Made by a program: the position numbers and the translations under genes. A DNA stretch of 64,000 nucleotides from Kingdonia uniflora (taxonomy: Eukaryota > Streptophyta > Magnoliopsida > Ranunculales > Circaeasteraceae): the NCBI GenBank assembly GCA_014058105.1, contig JACGCM010000655.1, positions 248,001-312,000 of the forward strand. The letters are read 5' to 3'. The notes beneath the pieces are model-generated. The model saw only the letters and a program-made list of their open reading frames with translations. It ran no database searches and was not told where the DNA came from. Every line of letters begins with the position of its first letter. Position 1 is the first letter of the stretch. Of this stretch, positions 48,805 through 63,636 are shown in pieces.

Positions 48805-48834
48805 CTTGCGTACGGAGACTTGCGTACGCCCATG
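48805..48834. repeat. Two tandem CTTGCGTAC units at the plastid-DNA boundary
   Basis: CTTGCGTAC occurs at 48,805-48,813 and 48,819-48,827, each flanked A...G. Immediately to the right the composition becomes AT-rich and plastid-like. The last CTAAACTAC copies are just upstream, at about 48,703-48,720. Confidence 0.85.
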
Positions 48835-49007
48835 TCAACCAATATAAAATAAATAGATCCATAATCTATCATAATGGTTTATAAATGAATTAGAAATAAA
48901 GTGAGTGAAAAAAAAAAATGAAATACAAAATATCTATATAGATTTATAATAGTTATAATAGATTTATAAAAAAGTTATAAATTAAAAATATCATATAAGT
49001 ATAAAAA
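48835..49007. other. Plastid-derived trnK-psbA side spacer
   Basis: AT-rich sequence lies next to the 3' end of trnK, as expected for the psbA-trnK spacer. No psbA coding sequence is visible. The exact left end of the plastid segment cannot be fixed without a plastome alignment. Confidence 0.6.
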
Positions 49008-49305
49008 TGGGTTGCCCGGGACTCGAACCCGGAACTAGTCGGATGGAGTAGATAATTTCCTTGTTAAAAAGAATAAAAAATATCTCCCCAAACCGTGCTT
49101 GCATTTTTCATTGCACACGGCTTTCTCCATGTATACATCTAAAACTAAGTTCCCTAAAAGTAACTCTCTACAAAAGTAGAATACTCAGTAGACTCAACTA
49201 CTACTGCATAGTATAAGCATTTCATAACAGAAATAATGAAAAATTTTTGTTTGTTATTTCTTTAACATTTAAAGATCATTTCCTTTTAAATGGTCTGATA
49301 ACCAA

Positions 49306-50877
49306 TCAGTTATGCTTGGCCAGGTCATTGATACGAATAATATAAAAATACCAAATATGTTCCCTATATAACCTCCGCGAAGAAGAAAAGGAAGCTTTGT
49401 ACGCAACTTGCGTACGTGGAAAGAAAAAAGAAAGAACTTATTCTTCGTACGCAAGTTCCGTAAAGAATTATCCCAGTAATTCCGAACCTAATCTTTTCAA
49501 AAAAGAGCGCACAGTACTCTTGTGTTTACGAGCCAAAGTTCTAGCACACGAAAGACGAAGTATATACTTTATTCGATACAAACTCTTTTTTTTTGAGGAT
49601 CCGCGTACGCAAGTGTAATAATGAGAAAGATTTCTGGATATCCTCCCAAATCTATCGATAATATCAGAATCTAATGAATCCGCCCAAGCCGGCTTACTAA
49701 TAGGATGGCCCAATACGTTACAAAATTTAGCCTTAGCCAAGGATGCAATCAAAGGAATAATTGGAACTATGCTATCAAACTTCTTAATAGCAATATCTAT
49801 AATAAATGAATTTTCTAGGATTTTACTCCTTACCACTAAAGGATTTAGTTGTACACGCAAAAAATATCCCAGAAAATAGATGGAATTATTGGATAATTGG
49901 TTTATATGAATCCTATATGGTTGAGACCACAAGTAAAAAACATATTGCCAGTAAGTTACAAAGTAATATTTCCATTTCTTCATCAGAAGAGGAGTCCCTT
50001 TTAAAACTAGAATTTATTTTCCTTGATATCTGACATAATGCATGAAAGGATCCCTGAACAACCACGGGTTATTATTAAAATATTTATGAATAACTACCAC
50101 AAGATGTTATATTTTTCCATAGAAATGTGTTCGCTCAAGGAAGGATCTAGAAGATATTGATCGTAAATGAGAAGATTGTTTACGGAGAAACACGAATATG
50201 GATTCACATTTATATACATGAGAATTATATAGGAACAAGAATAATCTTTTATTTTCTTTTGAAAAACTTGCGTACACGGAAAGGGATTTCTTTTGAGTAA
50301 TAAGACTATTCCAATTACGATACTCATAGAGAAAGAATCGCAATAAATGCAAAGAGGGGGCATCCTGTATCCAAGATCGAAGAGTTTGAACCAAGAGTTC
50401 CAGATGGATGGGGTAGGGTATTAGTATATCTAATACATTATTTAAATGTTATAATTTCTCTTCTTAAAAAGTAAATATTGAATGAATTGATCGTAAATTA
50501 TAAGATGTTGCTATTTCTTTCCTTTCTAAGGAAGATACTAATCGTAGTAAGAGTGGAATTTCCACAATGACTGCAAACCCCTCTGATATCATTTGATAAT
50601 GAAAATTATTCTTATGCCCAACAAATTGATTTTGTTTAAAATGATTAGCCGAAAAAAAAAAATGATTCTGTTTATAGGTTCGAGTAATTAAACGTTTCAC
50701 AATTAGTGAACTGGATTTATTGTCATTACCAAAATTTTCCATGGATTCATAAAGAACCGCTCTAGTTAAACCATGATCATGAGCAAGTGCATAAATATAC
50801 TCTTGAAAAAGAAGTGGATATAGGAAGTCTTTTTGTCGAGATCTATCCATTTCTAAATATCTTTGTAATTTCTCCAT
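49306..50877 (-). pseudogene. matK: matK pseudogene with five 9-bp insertions
   Basis: matK is the plastid group II intron maturase. The frame runs from [14 protein letters not shown] (start 50,877) to a TGA at 49,306-49,308 after LAKHN. It is 523 codons, that is 508 once the 15 inserted codons are removed, close to the usual 509. The whole gene stays in one frame but has in-frame stops at 50,464, 50,449, 50,107, near 50,009, at 49,468 and near 49,435. The domain X region ([20 protein letters not shown]) is recognisable. Nine-base insertions lie at 50,267-50,275, 49,605-49,613, 49,447-49,455, and as a nested pair at 49,399-49,416. It cannot be made as a full protein. Confidence 0.95.
49399..49416. 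repeat. CTTGCGTAC inserted inside another CTTGCGTAC
   Basis: On the + strand GTACGCAA (49,399-49,406) is interrupted by CTTGCGTAC (49,407-49,415) and completed by G (49,416). Removing the inner unit leaves a perfect reverse-oriented 9-mer. Removing that too leaves matK codons for P-K-A-S, matching the usual P-R-A-S. The inner junction is A/G, the outer A/A (read in the orientation of each element). Confidence 0.93.
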
Positions 50878-51605
50878 TAGAAATGATATTTGAACCAAAG
50901 TAAAAAGGGGGATTTCTTGGGTTATCAAATGATACATAGTGCGATACAGTCAAAACAAAGGTATATAGTAAGAAAAAAATGAATACCTCGGAGACAGATA
51001 AGCTAATCAACGGATTCTCAATTTTTCCAGGCAATTTGGTTATAAGATACCTAGATCATTAGAAATCCTTTATTTTTGCAACCCGATCGCTCTTTTGACT
51101 TTGGAATAAATAATCTTTATCAATATACTGTTTCTTCTACACATTCGTCTCTATAGAAATAGAGTTAATAGTTAGGATTTATAAAAAGAAATGGATAATC
51201 CACTTATTTTTAGGATACCCTTTTTCCGCATCAGGCACTAATATATTTTTAACGTCTAATTAGATGGGGTAATCATTCGAATTACAAACAAAAGCTCGTT
51301 GCTTTCTTTATTTCCCTATAATTAGAGCCATAGGGCTCTATCCATTTATTCACTTGACCCAACCATTCATTTTGTCCCGCTCTAAGAATTCAAACAATAT
51401 TTTGTCCTGATCTGGAAAAGATAAAGGATTCTAAGAGTTCTTGATTGATGCGACATGCTGTTTTTTCCATTCATTCCCTTTCAAGATCAGTCGTGGTCTT
51501 ACAAACTCTACCAATGGTATGGACGAATCCGTTGCTTCATCCAAATGTGTAAAAGATTCTAGCCGCACTTAAAAGCCGAGTACTCTACCGTTGAGTTAGC
51601 AACCC

Positions 51606-52232
51606 TAATAACGTAATTACATTATGTAATAATGTGTGTAAATACGATCGGAATCAAAATAATGAAATTGGATTACACCACCCCATTAAAACATTGAACT
51701 GACAAGATAACAAATAAAAAACGAAACTTATGAGACAGAGATAAATAGAGCTTTTTATCCACGACCGAATTATATTTGTTCAATACACAATTGTCAATAT
51801 GAACACTGAAAAAACTTGTGTTGGATTGGCACTACATGAATAATCTATATAATCTATATAGATAATATAAAAGTGTGAATAGAGAAAAAATATAAGGAAG
51901 AAGGGAATCTCAGGTTTATTAAAAGTAAAATAAGCAAGTTTGACCCCCTTTTTTTGGTGGAATCTTAATAAAAACTACCCTCAATAGGATAATCCCAAAA
52001 TTTGATAGATCCTATTAGTCCATCTATTCGCTGAATCCTTTTTATATCCGTCCCATATAACATAGAAAATAGAAAAGAATTTTCTCGTGATTTCTATTTC
52101 TAATTTATAGAAAAGAATAATATAGGATCGTATGGTAACAAAAAAATAGTAAATAAGTAAATATGAACAGAAAAAGAAAAAGGGAAGAAAAAATGACACC
52201 AAGCTAGCAGAGGCCCCCCTTTCTTTTTAATT
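51606..52232. other. Plastid-derived trnK-rps16 spacer
   Basis: AT-rich spacer between trnK and rps16 in normal plastid order. I see no gene and no 9-mer in it. Confidence 0.7.
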
Positions 52233-53327
52233 TCATTTTGTTTGATTAACGCGAAGTTCTTTAAATACCTCTGCCTTCTTTGAAATATCATGAACGATTC
52301 CTGTAGGTTGAGCACCTTTTTCAAGGAAATATAGAATAGCGGGAACATTTAAATAAGTTTGATTCTTTATCGGATCGTAAAAACCCACTTTACGAAGATC
52401 TCTTCCTTCTCTTCGGGATCGAACATCAATTGCAACGATTTGATAGATGGCTCATTGGGATAGGTGTAGATGAACAACGCCCCACCCTAGAAACGTATAG
52501 GAGGTTTTATCCTCGTACGGCTCAAGAAAGAATGATTCTAATTTATGTCTATCTAGTAGCAAATAGATCCATAAAATCATCAAATAATATTCTAAGTGAT
52601 TTGATCATTTTTGATTTATTCTTTTTTTGACTTGCGTACGGAGAAAAAAGAATAAATCAAAATTACTCATACTCATAACTCAAGTTGGATAATTCTCAAA
52701 GAGTTCTAAGGAAAATCCTTAGGCCTAGCCATTTTATTTATTGAGATGTCTCTAACCCTTTTTTATCTCGTTTAGATTTTATTATTGTTTTGTTGATCAT
52801 TCTAATACAGTTATTGAGACAATTAAAAAGGTGTTTTCTTGTTTCGGGATCTTTATCTTTTGTTTTTGAATCATTAGGTTTAGACATTACTTCGGTGATC
52901 CTTAATCGTTTCAAAATGGCAGCAACATACCTTTTGTTATTTTTTCTATTGAAGAATCATATATCATATAAACGATTGATTCCCATGTGATACACTTTTG
53001 ATCGAAATAGTTTTAACAATTCCAATGGATTTGAAACTTTTCAAATTTCTATATCGAAGATATACTTACGAAGTTGGAATAACTTATTGATTGACACTAA
53101 CCCTAGATCCTTTCCTCTGAGAAATGAATCAATACTTTCTACTCGAGCTTCATCATGTACTATTTACAACCCCCAAAAAGGGGTTTCAGTAGAACAGAAC
53201 AAACTATGTCGAGCTAAGAGCACCCTTATTCCTATAATAAATGGTGGATGTAAAAATCCACAACAGATCATGTCCTTCAAGCCGCACGTTGCTTTCTACC
53301 ACATCGTTTTAAACGAAGTTTTACCAT
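52233..53327 (-). CDS. rps16: Plastid-derived ribosomal protein S16, intact, one intron
   Basis: S16 is a small plastid ribosomal subunit protein. Exon 1 (53,288-53,327, 40 nt) encodes [13 protein letters not shown]. Exon 2 (52,233-52,453, 221 nt) encodes [20 protein letters not shown] onward, through [20 protein letters not shown], to the stop. Joined they give 86 amino acids, the usual length, with no stop or frameshift. The 834-nt group II intron begins GTGCG and has a recognisable domain V (AGCCGTACGAGGA region, complement of about 52,500-52,530). One CTTGCGTAC insertion is at 52,631-52,639 in the intron. It stands in its native place beside trnK. Expression in mitochondria would need a mitochondrial promoter and splicing, for which there is no evidence. 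Confidence 0.9.
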
Positions 53328-53810
53328 AACATTCCTCTAGTTTGGAACCGGTATGGAATTGATTCAATATGGAATCATGAATAGTCATTGGCTCACTCGC
53401 TACATAGTAATCTATACTTATTTTTCTAGACGGATCATTATATCTTTATCTGGAGAAGTATCAGTAAGGATTTCATTTAAATTACTTTCATTTACCAAAA
53501 TGCTGTAAAAGGAAATACAGATCAAATACAATAAAAAAAAATACAATAACAATACTTATAAAAAACTAACCAAGAAAATCATAATATTATTATTTTTCTT
53601 CAATTTCATAATAAGAAAAAAAATCATTACCTATAAAACGTCTACTATAACTCAATAAAAAGTACACTAAAAAAAAAAGAAACGGCCTACGATTAATTAT
53701 ACGAAAGAAATCTCTTATCCAAGGCATAATTAGGTTGTATATAATACAACCTATATAGAATATAATCAAATATAGAATATAATAAAAAAGTAGATTACTA
53801 TATCAGTGAA
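53328..53810. other. Junction spacer, rps16 upstream joined to accD downstream
   Basis: About 53,328-53,450 follows rps16 as in plastomes (toward trnQ). The right part should be accD 3' flank. In plastomes these are tens of kb apart, so a rearrangement breakpoint lies here, probably in the AT-rich stretch 53,450-53,760. No gene is visible. Confidence 0.65.
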
Positions 53811-55091
53811 TTACGATTCGTGTTGATTTTTGTTCGAAAAAAAACCGTGAAGCTTAAATAACTCACTCAGAACATCCTTTAAGAGATTACGTGGTAGGAT
53901 TAAGTAAAATAACCCCTTTTCAAATAAATACTCAGTCTCTTGTTGTTCCTCTAATACTGTCACTTTCAATGTTTCTTCAATTACTCTTTTACCTGCAAAT
54001 GCAATGGTAGCATTGGGTTCGGCAATAATGATATCTCCCAACATACCAAAGCTAGCGGTCACTCCACCAGTTGTAGGAGATGTCAGTAGTGATACATAGA
54101 ATCACTTTTTATTTGATTGATAATTATATAAAGCGGAAGATATTTTAGCCATTTGCATCAAACTCAAACTTCCTTCTTGCATCCGCGCTCCTCCGGAAGC
54201 ACATACTATAATAACGGGTAGTGATTCATTAGTAGCATACTCGATCAAACGGGTCATTTTCTCGCCTACTACAGATCCCATACTGCCCCCTATGAACTGA
54301 AAATCCATAACACCCATTGCTATGGGAATACCATTTAGTTCACCTATGCCTGTTTGAACAGCCTCAGTTAACCCTGTCTCTCTTTGATAAGAATCAATAC
54401 GATCTTTATAAGGTTCCTCCTCCGAATGAAATTCAATGGGGTCTATAGAAACCATGTCTTCGTCCATAGGATACCAAGTGCCCGGATCAATCAAAAGTTC
54501 AATTCTATCTGAACTATTCATTTTCAAATGATATCCACATTCTTCACAAATATTGAGTTTTGCCTTAAAAAATGTTTTATAATTTAATCCATAACAATTT
54601 TCACATTGAACCCATAAATGGCTGTACTGTATTCTTGTAAATTGTAGAGTTGTATCGAGATCAGGACTCAGGTTGAAATCACTTTCATTTGTGCTAGTTC
54701 TTATACAGGAACTCCCGCTGTCAATACTATTTACGTTTTCACTACAGTCTCTACTAATTTCAGAACGAAGATAACTATCAATGCAACTATTGATGTGATT
54801 ATTCCAATTATCATAGTAATGATCGTCACTCTTAGACCCATCATCATCATTAATATAATTATCATTTTTATAACTAGAAAAAGAACCTTCTAGTTCACTC
54901 AAAAACGAACTATCGTTGTCAATCTCAAAAATCTTATTTTCAATATCAAAATATATGGAATAATTCTCACCATTACTATCTCTAACTAAAATTGATTTAG
55001 TTATCCCCGACCCTTCTGAATAAAACCACCATTTTTCCATAGAACCCTCCTGCCTCCTATTTGAATGAAAATAATATAGATGAATAGTCAT
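53811..55091 (-). pseudogene. accD: accD pseudogene (one nonsense codon)
   Basis: accD encodes the beta-carboxyltransferase subunit of plastid acetyl-CoA carboxylase. I take the start at [11 protein letters not shown] (55,091), the family start. The eight upstream residues are an in-frame extension. The zinc-ribbon cysteines CENC and CEEC are near residues 158-180, followed by the carboxyltransferase core ([20 protein letters not shown]). The frame is continuous to the C-terminal [18 protein letters not shown] except for TGA at 54,102-54,104, where the family has leucine (NKK-L-FYVS). The total is about 426 residues, shorter than many accD proteins because of the variable N-terminal part. There is no 9-mer inside. 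Confidence 0.93.
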
Positions 55092-55881
55092 TTCCAAATA
55101 AGCATATAGATCCAATCAAGTTAGTATTGAAAGAAAATATTCCATTTTGTGAGAATCGGAGTATCACGTCACTATATATAATCGAACCCTTTAACTTATA
55201 TAAATAGATTTTAAATACAAAGAGTTTCTCCCATGTCGTGTACAAATTATCGTCAAAATATAAATAGTTGTTCTCTCTTATCTCTCCTATGAAGAAAATT
55301 TTTCATAGAATTTAGAAAAAGAATAAATTTCTATTGCTAGTGCAACACGGAACGAAAAGGACGATATACCGGCCGGGTCGAAGATGTTGTGATTCTTTTA
55401 TTGATCAATGGTCCGAAACTAAAAGATCGAATATCATAACTACAAAATATAATTAAATAGAATCTAAAAAAAATACACTAATTCCCGGGATCCTTTGGAT
55501 CCCTTATGGATCCAACTATAGAAGAATTTAAGTTGTTTAGTCTTAGATGTTGTATTTAAGATCTTGTCTATCTAGATCAAGTCTGTATATCTCTGGGTGC
55601 CTAGGTATCCACCGTAACTTTTCATTTTGCCAGTAAAAGGCTATGCCATCCTAAGTTACTCCTAACTGGAGGGATCTTATCAACGTCCATGACTGATATA
55701 TATCATATATCATTATGCAAAAAAAAAGTATAACTATATATAACTATATATTGGGAGTCTCTTTTTTTTTATTCGGCTCAATCCTTTTTGTAAAAGATTG
55801 GGCCGAGTTTTATTGCAATTTAATTTTCAATTAAGGAAATGAACGAGAATTACTGAAATTACTGAATTACTAATTACTGGA
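55092..55881. other. Plastid rbcL-accD spacer
   Basis: Spacer between rbcL and accD in their usual mutual arrangement, now on the minus strand. It holds the rbcL 3' hairpin (listed separately) and GGATCC strings at about 55,488-55,516 that may be native. No gene is visible. Confidence 0.7.
55762..55797 (-). terminator. rbcL 3' stem-loop
   Basis: CGGCTCAATC pairs with GATTGGGCCG around a T/A-rich loop, about 85 bp downstream of the rbcL stop. In plastids this conserved inverted repeat forms the mRNA 3' end and protects it from exonucleases. In this mitochondrial copy it is probably a relic. Confidence 0.8.
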
Positions 55882-57972
<2,091 letters not shown>

Positions 57973-58591
57973 TAGGGCTATACGGATTCGAACCGTAGAC
58001 CTTCTCGGTAAAACAGATCAAACTTATTATTATCGAAATGATTCGAACTGTTTCAAAGACCCTTAATGCATTTTTTGTGCATTGGGCTCTTTCATCAACT
58101 GATAGAAATATCAGCTAGTCCGCCATTTTTTTCTTGATAGTAAAGATAAGGAAATGGCTCCACGTGCTCTGATTCATTATTTTTTATTTTTTTTATTCTG
58201 GTTCAAGAGCAATACCAAAGTGTTTCAAAAGAAGAGTTACCTTGACGTAGGTTTGCTTCCGGCCTAGATCAACCTAAGTTAAATGAAGTCTCTATCGCTC
58301 TGACTCTAAAGAGTCAAATATGAAACTTTATACACCTTAAAGTTCCATAGGACGAAAAGAGATTTTTTGAGGTCCTTGATACTCATTATGCCTAGCATTG
58401 AATGGACTGGGTATTCACCTTATCAATTATCAAATCTTTGCCAAGCTATTGTTCTCTTGGTGTCTCGAATCCATGGAGTAAGACATTGATTTCTCAATAA
58501 AAGAAATTACATTGATTGTATGATGGACTCCCCTGAAAAAGCATTGGCGCACGTGTAAACGAGTTGCTCTACCGAACTGAGCTATAGCCCT
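57973..58591 (-). tRNA. trnV-UAC: Plastid-derived tRNA-Val (UAC) with group II intron
   Basis: The 5' exon (58,553-58,591, 39 nt, AGGGCTATAGCTCAGTTCGG start) and the 3' exon (about 57,973-58,008, with GGTTCGAATCC) form a complete valine tRNA with anticodon TAC. The intron of about 544 nt begins GTGCG. The order trnV(-), trnM(+), atpE(-), atpB(-) is the native plastid one. No 9-mer lies in exons or intron. Confidence 0.92.
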
Positions 58592-58782
58592 GGTACTTCT
58601 AAGAAATATTTGATTATGTAAATATTTTATTGTCAAGCTTGTTAAGATGAGCATTCCCCGACCCGACATGATAACTCTCGGATCTGTTTCCTGCGAAAGA
58701 TTGGTATTGCTTAGAAGTAAGATTCCATCTATAATCTATCGATATAACGGGTCGCTTTTGTTTCTATTTGTAATAATAAATT
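58592..58782. other. Plastid trnV-trnM spacer
   Basis: Short spacer between trnV and trnM. I see nothing else in it. Confidence 0.7.
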
Positions 58783-58855
58783 ACCTACTTAACTCAGCGG
58801 TTAGAGTATTGCTTTCATACGGCAGGAGTCATTGGTTCAAATCCAATAGTAGGTA
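58783..58855 (+). tRNA. trnM-CAU: Plastid-derived elongator tRNA-Met (CAU)
   Basis: A complete 73-nt cloverleaf: acceptor ACCTACT/AGTAGGT, D arm CTCAGCGGTTAGAG, anticodon loop TTTCATA (CAT) and T arm TTGGTTCAAATCCAA. Plant mitochondria are known to use a plastid-derived trnM of this kind, so this copy could be functional in translation. The sequence alone does not show which trnM copy is expressed. Confidence 0.95.
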
Positions 58856-59100
58856 GAGCTTGTTAGATACCATTGACTCCGGGGTCTAATAAGTTTTTCT
58901 ACCAACCTTCTTTTTTTTTTTTATTTTATTTTTTATCTTTTCTATCCCCCACCACTCGTATTCTATTATTTCTATTTCATTTATCTTTTTTATATTTTAT
59001 TTGCTACATGAGAATCCTATTATGGATTACACTTGATTGTAGTCAATGGGTAGAATCAAAAATGGAGAGCTTCTTTTGATTATTCGAACGCACCAACTCG
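58856..59100. other. Plastid trnM-atpE spacer
   Basis: T-rich spacer between trnM and the 3' end of atpE. No further feature is visible. Confidence 0.7.
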
Positions 59101-59507
59101 TTACGAAATGACATTGATAGCCTCTACGCGCGTTTTAGCTCGTCGTACGCAAGTGAGAGCTAAATTAGCCTCAATTGTTTGTCTCTTCCCTTCAGCTTTA
59201 CTCAAGTTAGCTTCAGCTATTTCAAGAGTTTGCTGAGCTTCTTGCGGATCAATGTCACTACCTTTTTCCCCATTATTTACTAAAACGGTGATTTAATTAT
59301 TGCCTATTCTAGCGAAACCACCCATCAGAGCCATTGTTAACCATTGGTCATTAAGGCGTATTCTTAAAATACCTATATCTACAGCAGTGGCAATAGGAGC
59401 GTGGTTTGGTAAAACACCAATTTTACCACTATTAGTAGATAAAATGATTTCTTTTACTTCTGAATCCCAAATAATTCGGTTAGGAGTTAATACACAAAGA
59501 TTTAAAG

Positions 59508-59511
<4 letters not shown>
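59101..59511 (-). pseudogene. atpE: atpE pseudogene with one 9-bp insertion and one nonsense codon
   Basis: Epsilon subunit of plastid ATP synthase. It starts [20 protein letters not shown] at 59,511 and ends TAA at 59,101-59,103: 136 codons, or the usual 133 without the insert. TAA at 59,293-59,295 replaces a glutamate codon after FARIGNN. CTTGCGTAC at 59,145-59,153 (minus strand) inserts three codons in ANLAL-RRARTRVEAIN, giving [12 protein letters not shown]. The ATGA overlap with the atpB stop is preserved. Confidence 0.95.
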
Positions 59512-62112
<2,601 letters not shown>

Positions 62113-62351
62113 AAGCAGTTATAGATGCCATAACAAAACTTCGTAAGAAGGTATCGCGAGAAATCTATGAAGATAGAATTGGGTTTCAACAGGAGAATCA
62201 ATGTTTTACTACCACTCCCAAATTTCATGTTGGACGCAGTACCTATACTGGAAATTATGATCAAGGATTACTCTATGAATCGCCAGAGATCTCTTCTGAC
62301 ACATTTTTCAAATACAAGAGTTCAGTATCTTCCCAGGAATTAGTAAATTAG
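62113..62351 (+). pseudogene. ndhK: ndhK 3' fragment
   Basis: NDH complex subunit K. Only the last 77 or so codons remain. The frame from about 62,118 reads [20 protein letters not shown] and continues to [12 protein letters not shown] and TAG at 62,349-62,351. The N-terminal two thirds, including the Fe-S ligand region, are absent, and the codons just before the join do not match the family PKPEA. It precedes ndhJ by 111 nt, the usual ndhK-ndhJ layout. Confidence 0.9.
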
Positions 62352-62462
62352 GCAAGATGTTTTTATGCAGAATAATAAAGGACAGGTCAATTTGAATTGA
62401 AATTTATGAAAATTTGAAATGTTAAATACTTATACAAATCAAAATAGGGAGAGATCAAAAAG

Positions 62463-62933
62463 ATGCAGGGTCATTTGTCTGCTTGGCTAGTCAAGCATGG
62501 GCTAGTTCATAGAACTTTAGGCTTTGATTACCAAGGAATAGAGACTTTACAAATAAAACCCGAGGATTGGCACTCCATTGCTGTTCTTTTATATGTATAT
62601 GGTTACAATTATCTACGCTCCCAGTGTGCCCACGATGTAGCACCAGGCGGACTGTTAGCTAGTGTGTATCATCTTACAAGAATACAATATGCTGTGGATC
62701 AACCAGAAGAGGTATGCATAAAAGTGTTTGTCCCAAGGAGGAATCCTAAAATTCCATCTGTTTTCTGGATTTGGAAAAGTGCAGACTTTCAAAAACGGGA
62801 ATCTTATGATATGTTGGGAATCTCTTATGATAATCATCCACGCCGGATTTTGATGCCTGAAAGTTGGATAGGATGGCCTTTACGTAAGGATTATATTGTC
62901 CCTAATTTCTATGAAATACAAGATGCTTATTGA
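62463..62933 (+). CDS. ndhJ: Plastid-derived NDH subunit J, open frame
   Basis: NADH dehydrogenase-like complex subunit J of the thylakoid. The frame of 156 codons starts [20 protein letters not shown] and ends NFYEIQDAY, with the 30-kDa-subunit signature around [12 protein letters not shown]. It is two residues shorter than usual ([12 protein letters not shown] where the family has [14 protein letters not shown]), a clean six-base deletion. There is no stop or frameshift and no 9-mer. It is preceded by AGGGAGAGA about 10 bases before the ATG. No evidence suggests expression in mitochondria. Confidence 0.92.
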   Translation: MQGHLSAWLVKHGLVHRTLGFDYQGIETLQIKPEDWHSIAVLLYVYGYNYLRSQCAHDVAPGGLLASVYHLTRIQYAVDQPEEVCIKVFVPRRNPKIPSVFWIWKSADFQKRESYDMLGISYDNHPRRILMPESWIGWPLRKDYIVPNFYEIQDAY

Positions 62934-63563
62934 ATGATAAAAAATATATCTTTACTTATAGACTCCAGATATTCAAAGACTAGTTTTCCATTCTGTTTGG
63001 ATCAAACAGAGTGATTGGACTCTCATGTGGGTTAAACAAGAAACTAACTAAATAAAAAGGCTTCATTGGTATTCTCCAATTTGGAAGAAGTAGTTTATTT
63101 ACGGGCTAAGAAAATAAACCAAAGGAGTTCTGTACCATGAACTTTGTAACGCGCACATTACTTAGATGCACTTTAGAAAGTGATGTAGGGGGGATAGAAT
63201 AAGATATTATTTGTATTGTATCTCAAATAAATCTTGTATATTCCCATATATTCCCATTTTTCACATTTATATTTTTGGGTTTTCAATCAACTAACTCAAC
63301 TTTTAAAATATGTAGGAAGTAGTAACAGTTTTTTGAATGAGAGGAGGCACGATATGAACAAACAAAAAGAAGAAGAAATAACATCTAATTGTTTATTCTT
63401 TACCAAAAAATAGATATACTCTTTGCCTATGTTACAAAAATATATAATAAGTATGTCTAATGATCTAGACTATTAACGAATATGTATGCTCAAACGAATA
63501 TGTATGCTCATCTGTATCGACTCATTTGTATGAGGATCTATTATTCACTTTTTCATAATCACA
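62934..63563. other. Plastid ndhJ-trnF spacer
   Basis: Spacer between ndhJ and trnF in their native mutual orientation. A CAAACGAATATGTATGCTCA-like duplication lies at about 63,477-63,512. No gene is visible. Confidence 0.7.
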
Positions 63564-63594
63564 TGCCAGGAACCAGATTTGAACTGGTGACACG

Positions 63595-63629
<35 letters not shown>

Positions 63630-63636
63630 TCCCGGC
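63564..63636 (-). tRNA. trnF-GAA: Plastid-derived tRNA-Phe (GAA)
   Basis: The complement is a complete 73-nt tRNA starting GCCGGGATAGCTCAGTCGG with anticodon loop CTGAAAA (GAA) and ending GGTTCCTGGCA. One T-arm base differs from the common form (CAGTTCAAATCTGG against CAGTTTGAACCTGG). It decodes phenylalanine codons. It is not interrupted. Confidence 0.93.

Larger units (their letters stand above)
35867..48834. other. Gene-free, repeat-saturated mitochondrial DNA up to the plastid boundary
   Basis: No gene is supported. The DNA is a dense mixture of 9-mers, CTAAACTAC/GTAGTTTAG arrays, GGATCC and homopolymer runs. Iterated CAACTA is at about 48,617-48,645. A chain of GCTTGCGCAA units is at about 44,064-44,096. 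A copy pair of CTAACTAGATTATATAGGAG is at about 38,240-38,286. The longest open frame (41,029-41,514, 161 codons) starts inside a 9-mer variant, contains two more 9-mer translations (LRT) and has no recognisable domain. A repeat-poor island lies at about 40,840-41,380. Confidence 0.7.
49008..51605 (-). tRNA. trnK-UUU: Plastid-derived tRNA-Lys (UUU) with group II intron
   Basis: The 5' exon (51,569-51,605, 37 nt, ending CTTTTAA) and the 3' exon (49,008-49,042, 35 nt) join into a complete lysine tRNA with anticodon TTT, and the GGGTTGC/GCAACCC acceptor arms pair. The intron (49,043-51,568) starts GTGCGG on the sense strand and hosts matK, the usual plastid arrangement. The intron carries five CTTGCGTAC insertions, all within matK. 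Because matK is broken and this copy sits in mitochondrial DNA, splicing and function are doubtful. Confidence 0.93.

Noticed and set aside
52430..53329. Plus-strand frames within rps16
   Set aside because: They lie antisense to rps16 exons and its group II intron and carry no separate signal.
55488..55516. GGATCC insertions in the rbcL-accD spacer
   Set aside because: Three GGATCC strings are close together but their flanks are not the A...T form of the family (for example GGGATCCT, TGGATCCC). They may be native plastid sequence, and no empty site can be inferred.
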